NCBI GenBank assembly: GCA_036852015.1
Contig: JAANDG010000508.1
Location: 1-64,000, forward strand
DNA from: Pelodera strongyloides
Lineage: Eukaryota; Nematoda; Chromadorea; Rhabditida; Rhabditidae
Direction of reading: 5' to 3'
DNA length: 64,000 nt
Shown: piece after piece, positions 1 to 15,300 of the stretch
Layout of the letters: each line of letters begins with the position of its first letter
How positions within the stretch are numbered: position 1 is the first letter of the stretch
Translations under genes and position numbers: made by a program
The notes under the pieces: generated by a model
Databases searched by the model: none
What the model saw: only the letters and a program-made list of their open reading frames with translations
Told to the model about the DNA's origin: nothing

Positions 1-342
1 TATTTTCCTATGTTTATACGCCAATTAGAAATCTATGTTTGTTGACTAGTGACGGTAACCATGTATTGCATACACTAGCGTACGCATTTACCTTAGTGTT
101 ATTGTTTATATGCATGTTTCAGAACAGACGGCTATATATTTGGTCCCTAGTAAGTATTCTCGCGTTGTGAAGCGCTGGGTCTTAGGGTTCCCTTTGGTTG
201 ACGTTCTTTCTTTGTATTGATTGTTAACCAATAAACCGTTATTATTCAACCTTTTTTTTAACTTGGCTGTTCTCTGTTCTTCGATTTACTCGTGCAATCA
301 GTGCAATTGTTGTATTTTTTTTGCTAACATTTTCGGTCTCAG

Positions 343-3300
343 GTTCGCTCATGCCTCACCATCTACATCATTCACAATGAAGGACCTTCTGAAACATGCA
401 TCAACAGCTGATTTGCAGGAAGCAATAGAACAATTCAAAGAGGCCAGGTCGGAAACTGTGAAATTGTTTTATTATTCTTCTTGGCTAATCGTACTATAAC
501 GATATTGATTTTTACACTAGATTTTGTAGAAAAACAACAAACATGCCTGATTGGGGAGTTGTAAAGTTGGCAAGCATCGCGTTGGCTAAGAACTTATCGA
601 AAAATGAAGTGGAAACACTACTGGAGACTCAATACCATGATACGGGAGGAAGGGGACGCTTCGGTGAGCGGTATCCATATTTATTTTCTATTTCTGCATT
701 CGTTGGTCATTTAATTTGCCCATGCCCAGTCATTCACTTTGTGCTGGATGCACATACATCGGACACATACAGTATAGGTATATCTTGACTCTTATTCACA
801 GCGCGACTCGCTCTGGTCAAGAAAGAACAAATCGTCGGGGCACTCAACAGAATTCTACTCTCACCAAATTGCAGGTACACCGTAGATAAATAATGGATGC
901 GGATAGATACTAGAACTGGATTTAACTTTATATTGTTTATCGATGACGCGTTTTGTGTTTTACTTTATGAAAAGCACTTTTGCAAGGAAGTATTTATTGA
1001 GAGGGAGAGAGAGAGAGAGAATCTTTCATGTCCTTGATGTTTCAGTTTTTCATAAATAATACACTATCATTGAGTCTCTATATACAGGGCTCTTACCCAA
1101 AAAATGTGTTTCTACTAGGTTTTGAGGGAATCTAGCGCAACCACTAAATCAAGCATGCCCAGCCAAAAACCCAAAAAAAAATGATTTTCAGCATAAAAAA
1201 TAAAACAATTATATAATTATGTAAATTTTAATGACGCCAGCGCTGTGAGTCAAAAAATGAAATCCAGAGTTCGCACAAACCATCTATATGGTCTTGTAGA
1301 TCTTTTCATGGCGAAAATTTCTGTAGAAAAATTTCTTTTAGGCATACTCCGAAAAAGTTATGGCGTACTGAAGAACGGTCGAATGAGCTGTTTTTGGTCC
1401 CTAGCGAACACATCTTTTGGTCATTAAAATTTACATAATTACCAGCCGGATGGGCTCTTATCCGTCCGACTGGAGGAATCGGTCCGGCCTTCGGCCGATT
1501 GTTTCCCTATTTAAGAAAATATATTTTTGGAAAAATAAACAGAACTTTCGATATTCTCTCTACTCTGTCCTTTTCTCTCTCTCTCTCTCCATTCTCTCTT
1601 GTGTTTCTGTGTCTGTCTTCTCTCTATGAAACATTTGCCTCTTACTCCACTTCATTTGCCTCTCAACAGTCACACGTCCCAGAGTATTTACTGATTGTAG
1701 AAACGTTCAATATGATTCTGAACTCTCAGTGCGACTAATTGTATCATGCAAATTTGCTATTGAAAGTGCCCCTATGTAGAGCAGAGGGATACGCGCATGA
1801 TAAGGTAGCATAGCTCAACAGGTAGAGCACTCGAGCAAGAGTTAGGTGTGCTCACGGTGGGTTCGAATCCCGCCCGAGGCAAAGGTTTTTTGTAGGTTCC
1901 ATTTCTGCGAGCAAATGTTTATGCGTTCACACAAACAAAAAAGTAAACTCTTCTCCTTTATATAATAAGATTTTATTTTTTATGTTGAAAATCATTTTGT
2001 TTGGGTTTTTGGGCATGCTTGATTTAGTGGTTGCGCTAGATTTCCTCAAAACCTAGTAGAAACAAATTTTTTGGGTGCACTTAAACTTATGAAGAGCAGT
2101 TTAAGTGCATAAGCTAACATGGTCTTGGTCAACGTCTCTTCACTTGCTGTCGAGGAGACTATTCCTTCTTCTTCACATTTCCTTTTTCAGTATCTCCGAT
2201 GTCGTATCCTTCTATCAACAACTAGTTGGGATGAAGTTCTGCGCGAATAAAGATGAATTCATCGCAACCATTTTGCAGGGAGCAATATCCAAAGGGTTGG
2301 TTGTTTTCAAATACAAAATTATTTTCAACTTTGAAAGCTTTATTGGTTTTCATATTTCCCTGTTAGACCCTCTCAGATAGATCATAATTTATTACTTTCT
2401 CTCACAGATGATTACCAATTGCCACACTTTGGTTTGTTCATGTATAGGACACGTCCCGTTGCACGTTTAGTAGTCTTTTCACGAATCATGGAACGCAGAA
2501 TTATAATGAAATCGGTGCATTTATTCACCTTATTTTGCCACGAGTTTGTTTAAAGTTACCACTTTTATTCTTGACATATGTTTTCCAAACGAGCTATGTT
2601 GTTAACATCATGATTGATCCCGTAACGTAGTTAAGGAGCTATTTAATTTGAAGGAATCTTTTGGGTTTGTAAGTTTAAGTAACAGTTAAACTGGACACTG
2701 AAGTGAACGTAGTGTCGAGAAGCGGAAGCGGTTATTTCGGGGATGGAAACACAAGCAATTCGGGAAAATAGTCTGAATATGTTCTTGTGCCCTTCCTCAT
2801 TAGCTAGATGTGATTGGTGTCTGATTGGTGACGAGTTCCTCTGATTTCTTTTCTGCATCCTTAAATACAGGTCCGATTTCATGCTTGCATGTATATTCCT
2901 ATTGTGTTAAGATAACTTTGGTTCCAGCTAGTCCTAACACTACCTTTTTGTGTTCTTTGTCTTTTTCCTTTTCATTGACTCCTCCGGGAGTGTCAGCTGG
3001 AGCTGCCATGCACGAGTTTGTATTCGCCTGATTGGTGTTCACCCGATAAGTGAGTATCTGGCATTGCATGTTCCTGAAATGACATGTGTTTTTTGATAGG
3101 TGCTTGCTCAATATTTCTGGAATTCGCCAATTCGCCTTAGCAGAGTTATTCTTTCATACTTTCACCTTATGCTATATTATTCTATGTTGATAAATGGTCG
3201 CGCGATTCTGTATTTAGAATTGGAAACTACTATTGACTATACCGTTTACCATTCCCATATTCATTCATACCTATTTACGTAGAGAATCCCGGCTGCATTG

Positions 3301-6300
3301 GCAATTTCTCCACAGTAATAGGGAGCTGAGAAGATAGTGAGGCATTTCTTATCTTAATCGGTAATATTAGGTAAGTAATACTGTAGATCTCGGGAAACTA
3401 ACGGGAGCGTAAGCGGTAATGGACGTAATGGTATGTGTGTTGTGTGGTCTCTTGCCTGCAAAGAATTCGTATCCATCCATAATGCACTGATGAGCTCTTA
3501 CAATCAGATCGATATCGTGCATTTGACAGAACTCTTCTACGGCTTTCTTTCCAAATAACTGCAATCCAAATAAGTTGAATAAGTTCATTTCGTAGATAGT
3601 TTGTGTATTTGTGTTTGTGGGACCACCATTAGTTAGATGCGAAGATACGCAATCTAGCATAATACTTTTTGTGATTAATTACCGCGGAGACTCCTCTCGG
3701 ACTCGGTCCATAGCGATCATGTTTGGGTGTGGGATCAGACCAGAGAACATCTGTTAGTACACCGAGGTCGGTGATATCAGTTGGACGGCGGATTCGACTA
3801 AAATACTGATACTTAACATTTTGGCTTTCATATAATATAGCTATATAGCTATACTTTGCAGGTGTCCCACCCCACTCTGACATACCTGAATTGTGAGAAC
3901 GTAAGTAAATCTTCCGATATTCCCCCGTGTGCACAGTATATCCGTCCGCCAACAAGAGCTGCTACTGGGAGACAGTTGAATGCGTGTTGAAATTGGGTCC
4001 ATAGTTCCATACCTAGGTAATTTCTTTCTTATTTTAATGGTTTACTTATTTGGTAGTCAGAGATACAAGTTTTTGTGCATGAATCCTTCCTTACCTTTAA
4101 TTCCAAACTTTCTTTGGCATTCATCAAAAAATCCATATTGTCTGTTGATAAATCGGGTCTCGTGATTGCCCCGTAACAGGTAGATATGTTGAGGAAATCG
4201 CAGCTTAAAACCATTGTTGATATTCAATATATATATATATATATATATTGTGAGTACTGTCAGTCGTTCCCCTTCGGAGCCTGCTTAGCGAACGGTATGG
4301 TATGCGAATACACATGTAGAAACTAGAGTAGTCTACATACAGAGTTCTCGCATTGTTTACTGCAATATATCACAGAGCAATTATGTTGTTGAAGAAAGTT
4401 TAAAAAAAACTTACTTTGTATGCCATCGGAAGGGCGATAACTTCAAAAAACTTACTTTGTATGCCATCAGAAGGGCGATAACTTCGATACTGTTAGGACC
4501 GCGGTCCACATAGTCCCCGAGGAATAGCATTCTGGGATTACTGATTATTAGTTTATAATTGTCTAGAATTTGTATATTATTCAGTACTTGACACTTTGTT
4601 ACTTCCCCGCTCCTTCATTCCCTCACCTCTGCTTGGGTGGTTCCCCCATAATCTTGAACATTGCGAGTAGATCAGTGAGTTGTCCGTGAAGATCTCCGAA
4701 TATGTGTAGAGGTGGACTGATCCTGTGTACTTAATACTTAAGTTCAGGTAAGCAATTTGTGGATAGTTCCAATATTTAGGAATGTGTGTTTGATTATGTG
4801 GTCTCATGTCTCTTGTTTCCTTTGTTAACATAGTTTGGGTTTTTGTTTATTTAGTTTGATCTTTGATATTGTGTGATTGATCTTCTCATGTATGCAATAA
4901 TGTGCAATTTCCTGCACCCTAATTGTATGTTCAATAATCTCCTAAAAGAAAACTACAACTTCGTTTTTATAAGCTATGTATTAATTATGTGCAAACGGCA
5001 ACGACTTCCCGTACTTTTGAAATGAAGGCTCGGATAGGAAAAGCTCTCGTGTTCGAATGCACAACTCGCGTAGCTCCTGAACGTACTCGTAGCATTTTAG
5101 TGTAATTATATAGTGTAATTATGTTTATTTCTTTCTTTCTTGCTTTATTTCTTCTTTCTATTGGCACGTGGAGCGAAACATGAACTTACTGTCAGTTCAT
5201 ATATGCAGTGTTCCGCATTCGGATCCGGTGGGCCTTTGAACTCGAGCGTTTTCGTGATAATTGTGTTGCAAAGGGCGTGAACCTAAATGCTGACTGATCT
5301 ATAGGGAGTGAGCCCTGTTAAAATACCCATAATTTACACACGCAGCATTACCCATAGTTTCACCTCTGAAGGTTTAGGATTTTCGTTTCCATTTTTTTTT
5401 ATTCTTGTTATCGCACCGCACCTTTGCCTCCGCCAGTCTTCTCTTATTCTGCTCGTTTCTTTGTGCTGCCGTTAGACCATCTGCTGATCCAGCGGTACGT
5501 AGGATGGGGGTCCTTGCCTCCTGAGGAGTACCTGCAGTCCTCACGTCCATCTTAAAGGGTCCTCACGAGATAAACAATATTTTTATACTTTAATATAATA
5601 TTCCTATTCTCCATACGAGTTTACACGTGGGTACGCCATTTTGTAGATATAGTTGTTAGGGGGTTTCCATGTATGCGATTCGCACTTGCAAATGACAAAT
5701 CGCTGTCCATGTTGAAGTCATTTTACAATACATGCATGTCAACTGCCTACCGTAACCCATGCGAATCGCACATTTGACATGGTCCTGGGTCCTGCAGCGA
5801 ACATGCCCCAAACCCGTGCTATTTGGAACAGTACCGCATCAGACCCGTGCTATTTGGAATAGATCCGTACTATTTTGAAATAGATCCATACTAGATCCAA
5901 AATCGCTGCGGGACCATGTCATTTACATCGACGCGAACATGGACAGGCATTTGTCATTTTCGCATGTGCGAATCGCATACATGGAAACCCCCATAAGACA
6001 CGGCAATTATAATGTCCGGACCCTCCGTATTATCGTACATTTGCGTTAAACAGACGAGTTAATCAGACTGTGTGCAAATTTAAGATTGTCGCTTATAACA
6101 CTAGCAAAATGCTTTGATTTGCGTGCAACTTAAAGCGAAATGCCAGCTCCTTTGGAAAATTTTGCATATGATAAGCAAATCCTAGTTTAATCCTATGCTA
6201 ATTTTGCGCGATAGCCGTGGACGATCGCGCAAAATTAGCATAGGATAGATAGGATTGCTTATCATATGCAAATTTCCAAAGGAGCTGGCATTTCGCTTTA

Positions 6301-9300
6301 ATGCATACATATAGCTTCCGTCTTAATATGCAAAAACTACGATAATACAGGACAATATAATTTCCCATTCTAATTGCTTATCTAAACAATGACATTTCTA
6401 TGTGTAAACTCGTACGGAGAATAGGAATATTGCATCAAAGTATAAAAATATTGTTTATCTCGTGAGCCTGACCCACTCACGAGATATATGTATTTTTCCA
6501 AGAGTGTTGAAAAAAACTGTCAATTTGGAGGATTCCAAGAGATAACGAAGTTACCAAGAATTAAGAGAAATAAGAGATCCCCAGATCTCTCTTTTCTCTT
6601 ATTTCCATTAAACTGTCTCTTATTTCTCTTAAAGCGAAATGCTAGCCCCTTTGGAAAATTTGCATATGGTAAGCAAATCCTATGTATCCTATGCTAATTT
6701 TGCGCGATCGTCCACGGCAATCGCGCAAAATTAGCATAGGATACGTGGGATTTGCTTATCATATGCAAATTTTCCAAAGAGGCTGGCATTTCGCTTTAAT
6801 TCTTGGTAACTTCGTTATCTCTTGGAATTGGAATCCTCCAAATTGACAGTTTTTTTCAACACTCTTGGAAAAAAAGTTTTCATTTTCAAGGGTGTCATTT
6901 TCCCATTTGGCCCTTCACGAGATTTTACATATTCTGTATGGGAGATGGAATCTTGTTAGTAACTTTACGAATACAATCCATTTCGATTCGAGCCTTCTTG
7001 TTCCGGGATTTTGTAGTGACACAGTGCTGTCATAGTTCTTCTACGAGTTTCAGTTGAACTATGAAACACAACTTGTCTTATTCTTTAAAAGTGGAACGTA
7101 CCCCTGGTGCGCTTTGTTTCTCGACGCCACACTGTTCCTTCGAGTTCTTTCGTCGTTTATCCTTGGCGGGGTTCGACTGAATATCACTGTTAACTGCTTA
7201 TATCGAGCAGGGAAAGTGCCAGGACTAGTCACCGTTGGATCCTTACAGGATTCACACTTCACACTTTCAATTTAAGTTGTATCGTATTGCAGTGTGATCT
7301 AGCTAGATTCTATGTGCTTGGGCAATAATATTAAAGCAGTATTACCTATTTTGGGAAATTTGTTTGCATATATACGCATTTCCTATGTATCTTGTGCAAA
7401 TTTTTGGTACGGCACCATTTACATAAGATACATAGGATATGCGTACTGCTTTAACTTGCATGACGCGTACACTCTTGTCTTCGATTGGAAGTGCCTCTTT
7501 CAGGTCCCGATCAACCTCTTTCGATAAATTGTTCTTTTTAACTTCTTTGCTCGCTTGAGTGCCACCAGTTTTCTCTCTTGACATTTTCTCCTTCGAATTA
7601 CCCAGAAAACGTAACTGAACACATTGAAGTTATGCTCTGAGGAGAATGCCTCGTTGCAATTTTTTTTAACTTTTATCTGAATTCTGAATTCGTGTGAAAC
7701 TGAAACATTACACGAAATAGGGAACCTTATTGTTTGGTAATCTGGTGATAAAACATTTACAGTGCATTGCCACTTACCATCCTGACGGTCTGAAGAAATA
7801 AAAAGAACAGGCTACGGGAAATTTGTCTTCTTTATATGCCGCTTTCGGGTTATTTCATAGTATGCTAATAGAGAATCACAATATTTAATACAGATTGTTG
7901 ATGTTATGTTTCAAACGTTTATTATCCATGCTCGTCTCATTTTCTGTAGTGGACGAGGACACGGTTTTTTTAGTTCCCAATCAAATCCACTAATTCCACG
8001 AACCTTCGTAATTTGCTTAAAGCGAAATACCAGCCGATTTTTGAAACGCATCGTGGACAACTGAATTCGTGGACAACTATTTATGCAGAGCTGCTCGAAT
8101 TTAGGTGATTTTTTATTCTAATTTAAGTTCATTTTCATGAGCTGCATAAGAATGCTGGTGTACTCGATGCGTTTCAAAAACCGGCCGGTATTTCGCTTAA
8201 ATTCAAGTTTTACGGACGTCATTACTCTCTGCAATTGACACGCGGGATGCACTGCAGACTTTCCCGCATGGTGCGGGTTTGCAGGTCCGCACATGCGGGA
8301 AAGTCTGCCATGCACCGTGCGGGTATGTCTGCAGCCGCACTATGCGGGAAAGCCTGCAGTGCACCGTGCGGGAAAGTATGTGGTGCAGCCTGCGGCTAAA
8401 GTTACCATTAGGCTCCTCCCCTTGCCCCGCCCACTTCAAAATTTATATAAACACCATTAAAAAGGCTCGGCATTTCTGAGGCAAAAATTCGAATAAAGAG
8501 TGCAATAATTTAGTGCTTGTGTCTTTAATGCATTGTATTACATATTATGTATCATGTAGAACACATCACATAACATATATTCTATGAATAAAGCCTTATA
8601 AGACATAAGCACATGGGTGGAATTGAACCATGACCACTCATTTGTTGTCAGCGCCTTCAACCACTCAGCCATAACGCACATGTGGCAAAAGGACGGAAAG
8701 TCCGCTGGCACTCATTTGGACATGTCCTAGGCGTTTTTGGGAGGCAACTTTTTTCAGTGGCGGTAAACCATGCGGGTATGTCTGCGGGAAAGTCTGCGCC
8801 TCGCGGGTATGTCTGTGGGAAAGTCCTACGTTCTGAGGCGCATAGTGCGGCGCATACTTTCCCGCACGTTTCGGGCGTGCGTGCATACTTTCCCGCAGAA
8901 CCGCATACTTTCCCGCAGAACCGCAGACTTTCCCGCATACTCTGCCATCATGCGGAAACTCGCTGAAATTACACATTGCGGCACTTTTGTTCGCCCAACC
9001 AGACTTTCCCGCAGACATACCCGCGAGGCGCAGACTTTCCCGCAGGCATACCCGCAGACTTTCCCGCAGACACTGAAAAAAAAGTTGCCTCGCAAACGCC
9101 GAGGTTTTCACGAGTTGCCTCGACAATGCCAAGGAAAAATAGAATATATGTTATGTGATGTGTTCTACAGGGTGGTCCAATAGTTTTAAACCCTGGCATT
9201 TCAACCGCCAAAACAATAATATTGATGCAATGAACTCGCGATTCGTTTTATTCAACGCGTTATAATGTTTTGCAGCATAAAACAAATACAGTTTTCATAA

Positions 9301-12300
9301 TATCCCTCTTTTTCCTTCACACCGTCCTCCAGATGCTTCTTTGACGAGCCCTCCGTGGAACGCAGGTATTTGGCGACACTTTAGCCCATAACTTCAGAAG
9401 GACAGGACGGAACGAGGTCAAATTTTCGTGAGGCTTGGTGCAGGCCTTCCTCTCCAAGTGTGACCAGATGCAAAAGTCGGAAGATTTCAGTTCGGACGAA
9501 TACTGCTGCTATTCCGCATGGCTGACAAATCCAGAAAACACGGGCTCGAGAACAGCCCCACATGATCGTCGCCTCATGAGATGGCGCTGAGTCTTGATTG
9601 AGGGCCTAGTGTATTCCACTGCAATAATTACGTCTATGCGAAATTAATATGGGCATCAAAACGTTTTGTAGATAATTTTGACTATGCACTTTGACGCCGT
9701 TAACGACAAAAACCAGTGAAGTCGTTTTCGTCGACGTCACAGCTGCCCAGCTCAGAATAGTGGCTGGTGGTAGAATGCTTTTGTCTCCGTTCGCATCCTG
9801 GACCGATTTGCAAAGCACATGCCGATTTTGGTGGATGTAGACCTGCTGGTTCGTGAATAAAGCTCGTCTGAAAAAAGGATACCCGAGGCGCGTTCCTCAC
9901 GACGAATTTGTTCAAGCTGACATGTTCGCTTCCCGACATCATTATTCAGCTAGCAGAAAAGATTTCAAAATGGTACTTCGCAAAGGCTTAGAGAACAGTA
10001 TAACGAACCTTTGTGCAAAAAATCACGTCATTTCTATGAAAACTCATGAAATTATTCAATTTCGAAAAAAAATCTTCCAGGGTTTAAAACTATTGGACCA
10101 CCCTGTACATGACACATATCTTATTATATAAAGGAGAAGAGTTTACTTTTTTTGTTTGTGTGAATGAACGAAACGAAATCCTTTCATAAAGAAAATTTTC
10201 TATTCACAATCGAAAGAGAACATACAAAATCTGCCGCTGGCGGGATTCGAACCCACAGCAGCACAGAGATTCACAGTCTAACGCTCTACCTGTCGAGCTA
10301 TGCTAGCTTATGGGGCGAGGATCTTATGGGAGATACTACGTTCTCAGGCGTGCAGCGCGCAAATGCGTAACCGCGTCTGCGGAAAAGTGATGGCTTTTTA
10401 ATGGGAAAGGCGGAGACGCAGAAAAGAGGTTTCTCTGTGTCTCGAATTTTTCAATGCAAATTTGCAATCTGTTCCCGCGGACGCGCCTGCGCATTTCCGC
10501 GCTGCGCGCCTGAGGACCAGAGTAGACGAGACGTGCAATAGCAAATTTGCATGATTTGCAAAAACGCTGAATTCCAGAACCAAATTATACGTTTCCACAT
10601 AAACGTAAAGAACGTCTTTTTATCTTTGTAGAAATTCCTTTTTTTTTTGAACAGTGTGTAACAATCGGCCGAAGGTCGATTCTCGAACGGATGGTGTATA
10701 ATATGTAATAAAATGCCTTAAAGACATAAGCACTAAACGTAAACTTCGTTGACAAACTGCTCCAGGGTATACCATAAGCCCTTAAGCCTCATATATAAAC
10801 GTAGAAGTAGAACCACCATCGATTTGGTCTATTTATAATAAGTGGTTCTACCCTTACACTCAAATATATGATGGTTAAGGACTTTTGGTGGCCCCTGTAA
10901 AATTGTATCAATACCCTATTATAGGGTATTTTCACTAATATCCAGTACTTTCAAAAAAGCCATAGGTCGCTATCCCTTTATAAGTCTCAAATACAATAGT
11001 AACAACAAAGCTATACTTTCTTGGTTTAACTCCATCACTTAGGTACATACTGTTTATTTTTCCACAAGTGTATACCACATGGCTAACGGCGTCATGCTTT
11101 TGCCGTGAATACGCCGCGAAAACGCCAAGGCAAAGTGGTCGGAGCGCCATGGTGGCACAAGAAACAAGGTATTTTCACGGCGTGCCAAACGCCCAGTGCA
11201 ATAATGTAGTCCTAGTGACTTGCAATTCAGTTTTTATATGAATACAACTTCGCTAGACACAAGCACTTCGACAGGAATCGAACCTGCCGATAAGCTACTG
11301 ATCATACTACTAGTCCGCAGATTAGACCACTCGGCCATATCGCACACACGGGGAAAGGCAAAAAACGAAACTAGCTCAGGTGACTCTGTGCCCGAGGGCA
11401 TGCCCTTTTCAGTGGCACAGGGCTGGCCCGTTACCGGCCTTAGAGGGTGCCCGGGGTACGCCCTGAGGCTTTTGTGAATTTTAGAGGGCATAATAAAGGG
11501 CCACAAACAGGCCATTTTGAACCGGGAAGAAAAGGAATATACACCGTTTTAGCTAACCAACCACGAACTTACACTCGGAAAGGCAACATACAAGTACCTA
11601 GAACTTTGCAAGACAAATGCACCGGACAGGAATCGAACTTGCGACATTAGCTAAACACGTACTCCAAACTAGCGCCTTAGACCCCCTTACCGCGCATGGT
11701 CGTCTCTGTTGCTTGCGAAATATGACGGCTGCTGCTTCACAAAAATTTAAATCCCAATTTTCGCGCGCTTTATAAAATGCAAGGCTACGGCAAAGTGCCA
11801 TGTAAAGGGCACGCCCCGTGTTCGGACCGACATTTTCCCCCGTTTGTGGTTTTATTCCGGCCTTCTACAATTGAAGGGCACGCCCTAGGGCATATTTGCT
11901 TAAATGAATGCCTGCGGGCATAGAGTCACCTATGCTAGTATGGTTTTGAAATTTTTACCAGTCGACCGTTGTTTACATTTTCGCGTAGTCTTCACCATAA
12001 GCCGTGAAAACCGCACCCCGGCGTTTTCACGGCGTAGGGTGACCAAGGTTGGCGTTTTCAAGGCGTTACAAAATCGTGGCGTTTTCACGGGGTTGGGTGG
12101 CCAAGGCTGGCGTTTTCGTGGCAAGGTTTTCCTGTGACTCCCTTTACACCAAATTGGCTACTTGCCAACTTGTAGCTGCATAAACAAAATACAAACATCC
12201 TCCTCTATATTATATACTCTAACAAAATACTAACATCCTCCTCTATATACTCTAACACTCAGCGTCTGTCATACACCAGACACACACTCATAATATTCTA

Positions 12301-15300
12301 CATATTAGTACAGGTACAGGGTGGTCCAATAGTTTTAAACCCTGGAAGAAATTTTTTTTCGAAATTGAATAATTTCATGAGTTTTCATAGAAATGACGTG
12401 ATATTTTCCACCAAGGTTCGTTATGCTGTTATCTAAGGCGTTGCGATGTACCATGTTGATATATTTTCTGCTCGCTGAATAATGATGTCGGAAAGCGAAC
12501 ATGTCAGTTTGATAAAATTCGTCGTGAGGAACGCGCCTCGGGTATCCTTCTTTCAGACGAGCTTTATTCACGAACCAGCAGGTATACAGCCACCAAAATC
12601 GGCATGTGCTGCAAATCGGTCCAGGATGCCAACGGAGACGAAAGAGTCGCACGTCCGGTCGCTATCGTCAGCTGGGCGGCTGTGACGTCGACGGAAACGA
12701 CCTCACGGGTATTTGTGACTAACTGCGTCGAAATGCACAGATTTATCTACAAAACGTGTTGATGATCTCTTTACTTCTACGGATCCGTAATTATTGCAAT
12801 GGAATACAGTTGGCCCTCAAACAAGACGCAGCATCATCTCATGAGTCGACGATCGTGTAGGGCCGTTCTCGTGCCCGTGTTTTCTGGATTTGCAACCATG
12901 CGGAATATCAGCAGTATTCGTCCGAACTGAATTCTTCCGACTTTCGCACCTGGTCACACTCGGAGGGGAAGGCCTGCACCTTGTCACACACAAATTTGAC
13001 CTCACTCCGTACTGTCCTGCCGAAGTTATGGGCTGAAGTGTCGCCAAATACCTGCGTTCCACGGAGGGCTCGTTTAAGAAGCATCTGGAGGACTGTGTGA
13101 AGGAATAGGAGGGATATTTTGAAAAATCTGTTTGTTTTATGCTGCAAAACATTATAACGCGTTGATTAAAACTAATCGCGTGTTCATTGCGTCAATATTA
13201 TTGTTTTGGCGGTTGAAATACCAGGGTTTAAAACTATTGGACCACCCTGTACTTCTTCCTCACTATTCACAACCCTATAGGGTCTATTTTGTGGTTCATA
13301 CACCATTCAATTCCACATTTTCTACTTTTCCTACATAAGCTAAGGTTAGTTCTCTTATATACTTCCTTTTTACTTTAGGTTTTATTTTTTCCCCTTTTTT
13401 ACCTTTCAGTACATCACGAAGCTCCAATCAAGGTTAGTTTCTTCCTTACCTTTTCATTATTATCATTATTTACAATATAATATTGATTATTATTATTATA
13501 ATATTGTTTAGTAACACTTGAACACTTTGTCTTCTTATACTCTATCATCCTTTCTACATTAGTGCATAAGATACATGCATGTTCACGTTTTCGTTTTATG
13601 ATGAGACTCAACCCGGGCAAAATCCTCGTATAAGATATTGGGTCGAAACGGGGTGTCATGATAATTCATGACTCACTTATCTCTCCACTCAAACTCCTTT
13701 AGTTCATAATTTCCCTTGTACATTCTACATTTAATCACTTACTTTTCCTATATAGTAAGACATTGTTATTTTTTTTTTATTACAGGCTACCTTGTGACCA
13801 GTTGGTTGCGTTATTCAAAAAATTAATTGCGATCGGAAGAGTGAAGTCGCTCGCACATTCCGCATACCTACTTCGCAATTGTGCCATCAGCCAGGAGGAC
13901 CATGTTATTGGTAATAATAGTAATAATAATAATCTATAGTAATAATAGTAATAATAATAATCTATATAATAATAGTAATAATATATATAATATATAGTAA
14001 TAATAGTAATAATATAATATATAATAGTAATAATAGTAATAATAATAAATATATAGTAACTATAATAATCATACTAATCTTACATAAACAAAACCGCCTC
14101 CCGCGTTGGTCCGTCTGAAGACTTTTTTTCGATTTCGACCTCAAACTTTACCAGTCTACTGATCTTGAGACGCTGATAACGAAATCGAAGGTCGTTCCAT
14201 CCACTTCCGCTTCCGCGCGGAGAAACACGACCGCAAAGTTGGTCAGAGAAACAGAAAATAGCGCGCAACCGCGAGAGAGTCAGACATTGTTTACATCGAC
14301 AGACTCGCGGCCGAGAAAGAGAGAGCGGCTAGAAGGGGCGGGGCCCGGGTATCACAGTTCCCACTATTAACTATTCCCATTATTACCAAATATGATGATA
14401 GAACATAGAACCTTATCCGTTATCCGCGTACGCGTCCGCTACTGAATTTTTATGAACTAAAATCACACTAATAATATATAATTCAAAACCGCCTCCCGCG
14501 TTGGTCCGTCTGAAGACTTTTTTTCGAATTTCGACCTCAAACTTTACCAGTCTACTGATCTTGAGACGCTGATAACGAAATCGAAGGTCGTTCCATCCAC
14601 TTCCGCTTCCGCGCGGAGAAACACGACCGCAAAGTTGGTCAGAGAAACAGAAAATAGCGCGCAACCGCGAGAGAGTCAGACATTGTTTACATCGACAGAC
14701 TCGCGGGCCGAGAAAGAGAGAGGCGGCTAGAAGGGGCGGGGCCCGGGTATCACAGTTCCCACTATTAACTATTCCCATTATTACCAAACCAGCCGTTCGA
14801 ATTCTCCGACTGGAGGATTCGGCCTTCGGCCGATTGTTACCCTATTTAAAGGGATAGGTTCATCTCGAATTGCACCTTTTTTTATAATTTCTATTGATAG
14901 TATAGCGTATGACGGTCAAGATGCGAAAATTGCAGCAAATTTCCTTTGCTCCTCGAGCCAGGAGCACGCTCAAAGGCTAAACTACCTCGAATTAATAAAA
15001 CACTGGCCTACCGTACACTGGCTGCATCGATTAAAATAGTTAAAGGTGTATCATTTAATTTCACACCACCACCCCCAAGCGGGCCGGCTGCATTCATTTT
15101 GTATTTCTTATGATGTAAAGAATACCTTTATTCTATTTTTATTTCGATATTGTGCGATTAATATTGGTATGTAGCAACTTTTCAATGTCTGTCTACCTGC
15201 CATTTTACACACTGCAGTTACTTTATTTGATATTTATATATTTTTTGATATTATATTGAGTATTTCCAATATTTAGATTATATTGAGGTTTTTAAATATA

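Larger units (their letters stand above)
5560..6475. mobile_element. Inverted-repeat element containing two nested MITEs
   Basis: Outer inverted repeats of about 60 bp (TCACGAGATAAACAATATTT at 5560; its complement ends at about 6465). Inside are a MITE with GGGGGTTTCCATGTATGCG ends (5648-5995) and a family A palindrome (6130-6301). No coding signal. Confidence 0.7.

Noticed and set aside
8245..9070. Several overlapping open frames on both strands, some over 130 residues
   Set aside because: All follow the periodic GC-rich word repeats and change with orientation; no codon-use or motif support.
9853..10131. + strand open frame reading [19 protein letters not shown]
   Set aside because: It is antisense to mariner transposase remnants.
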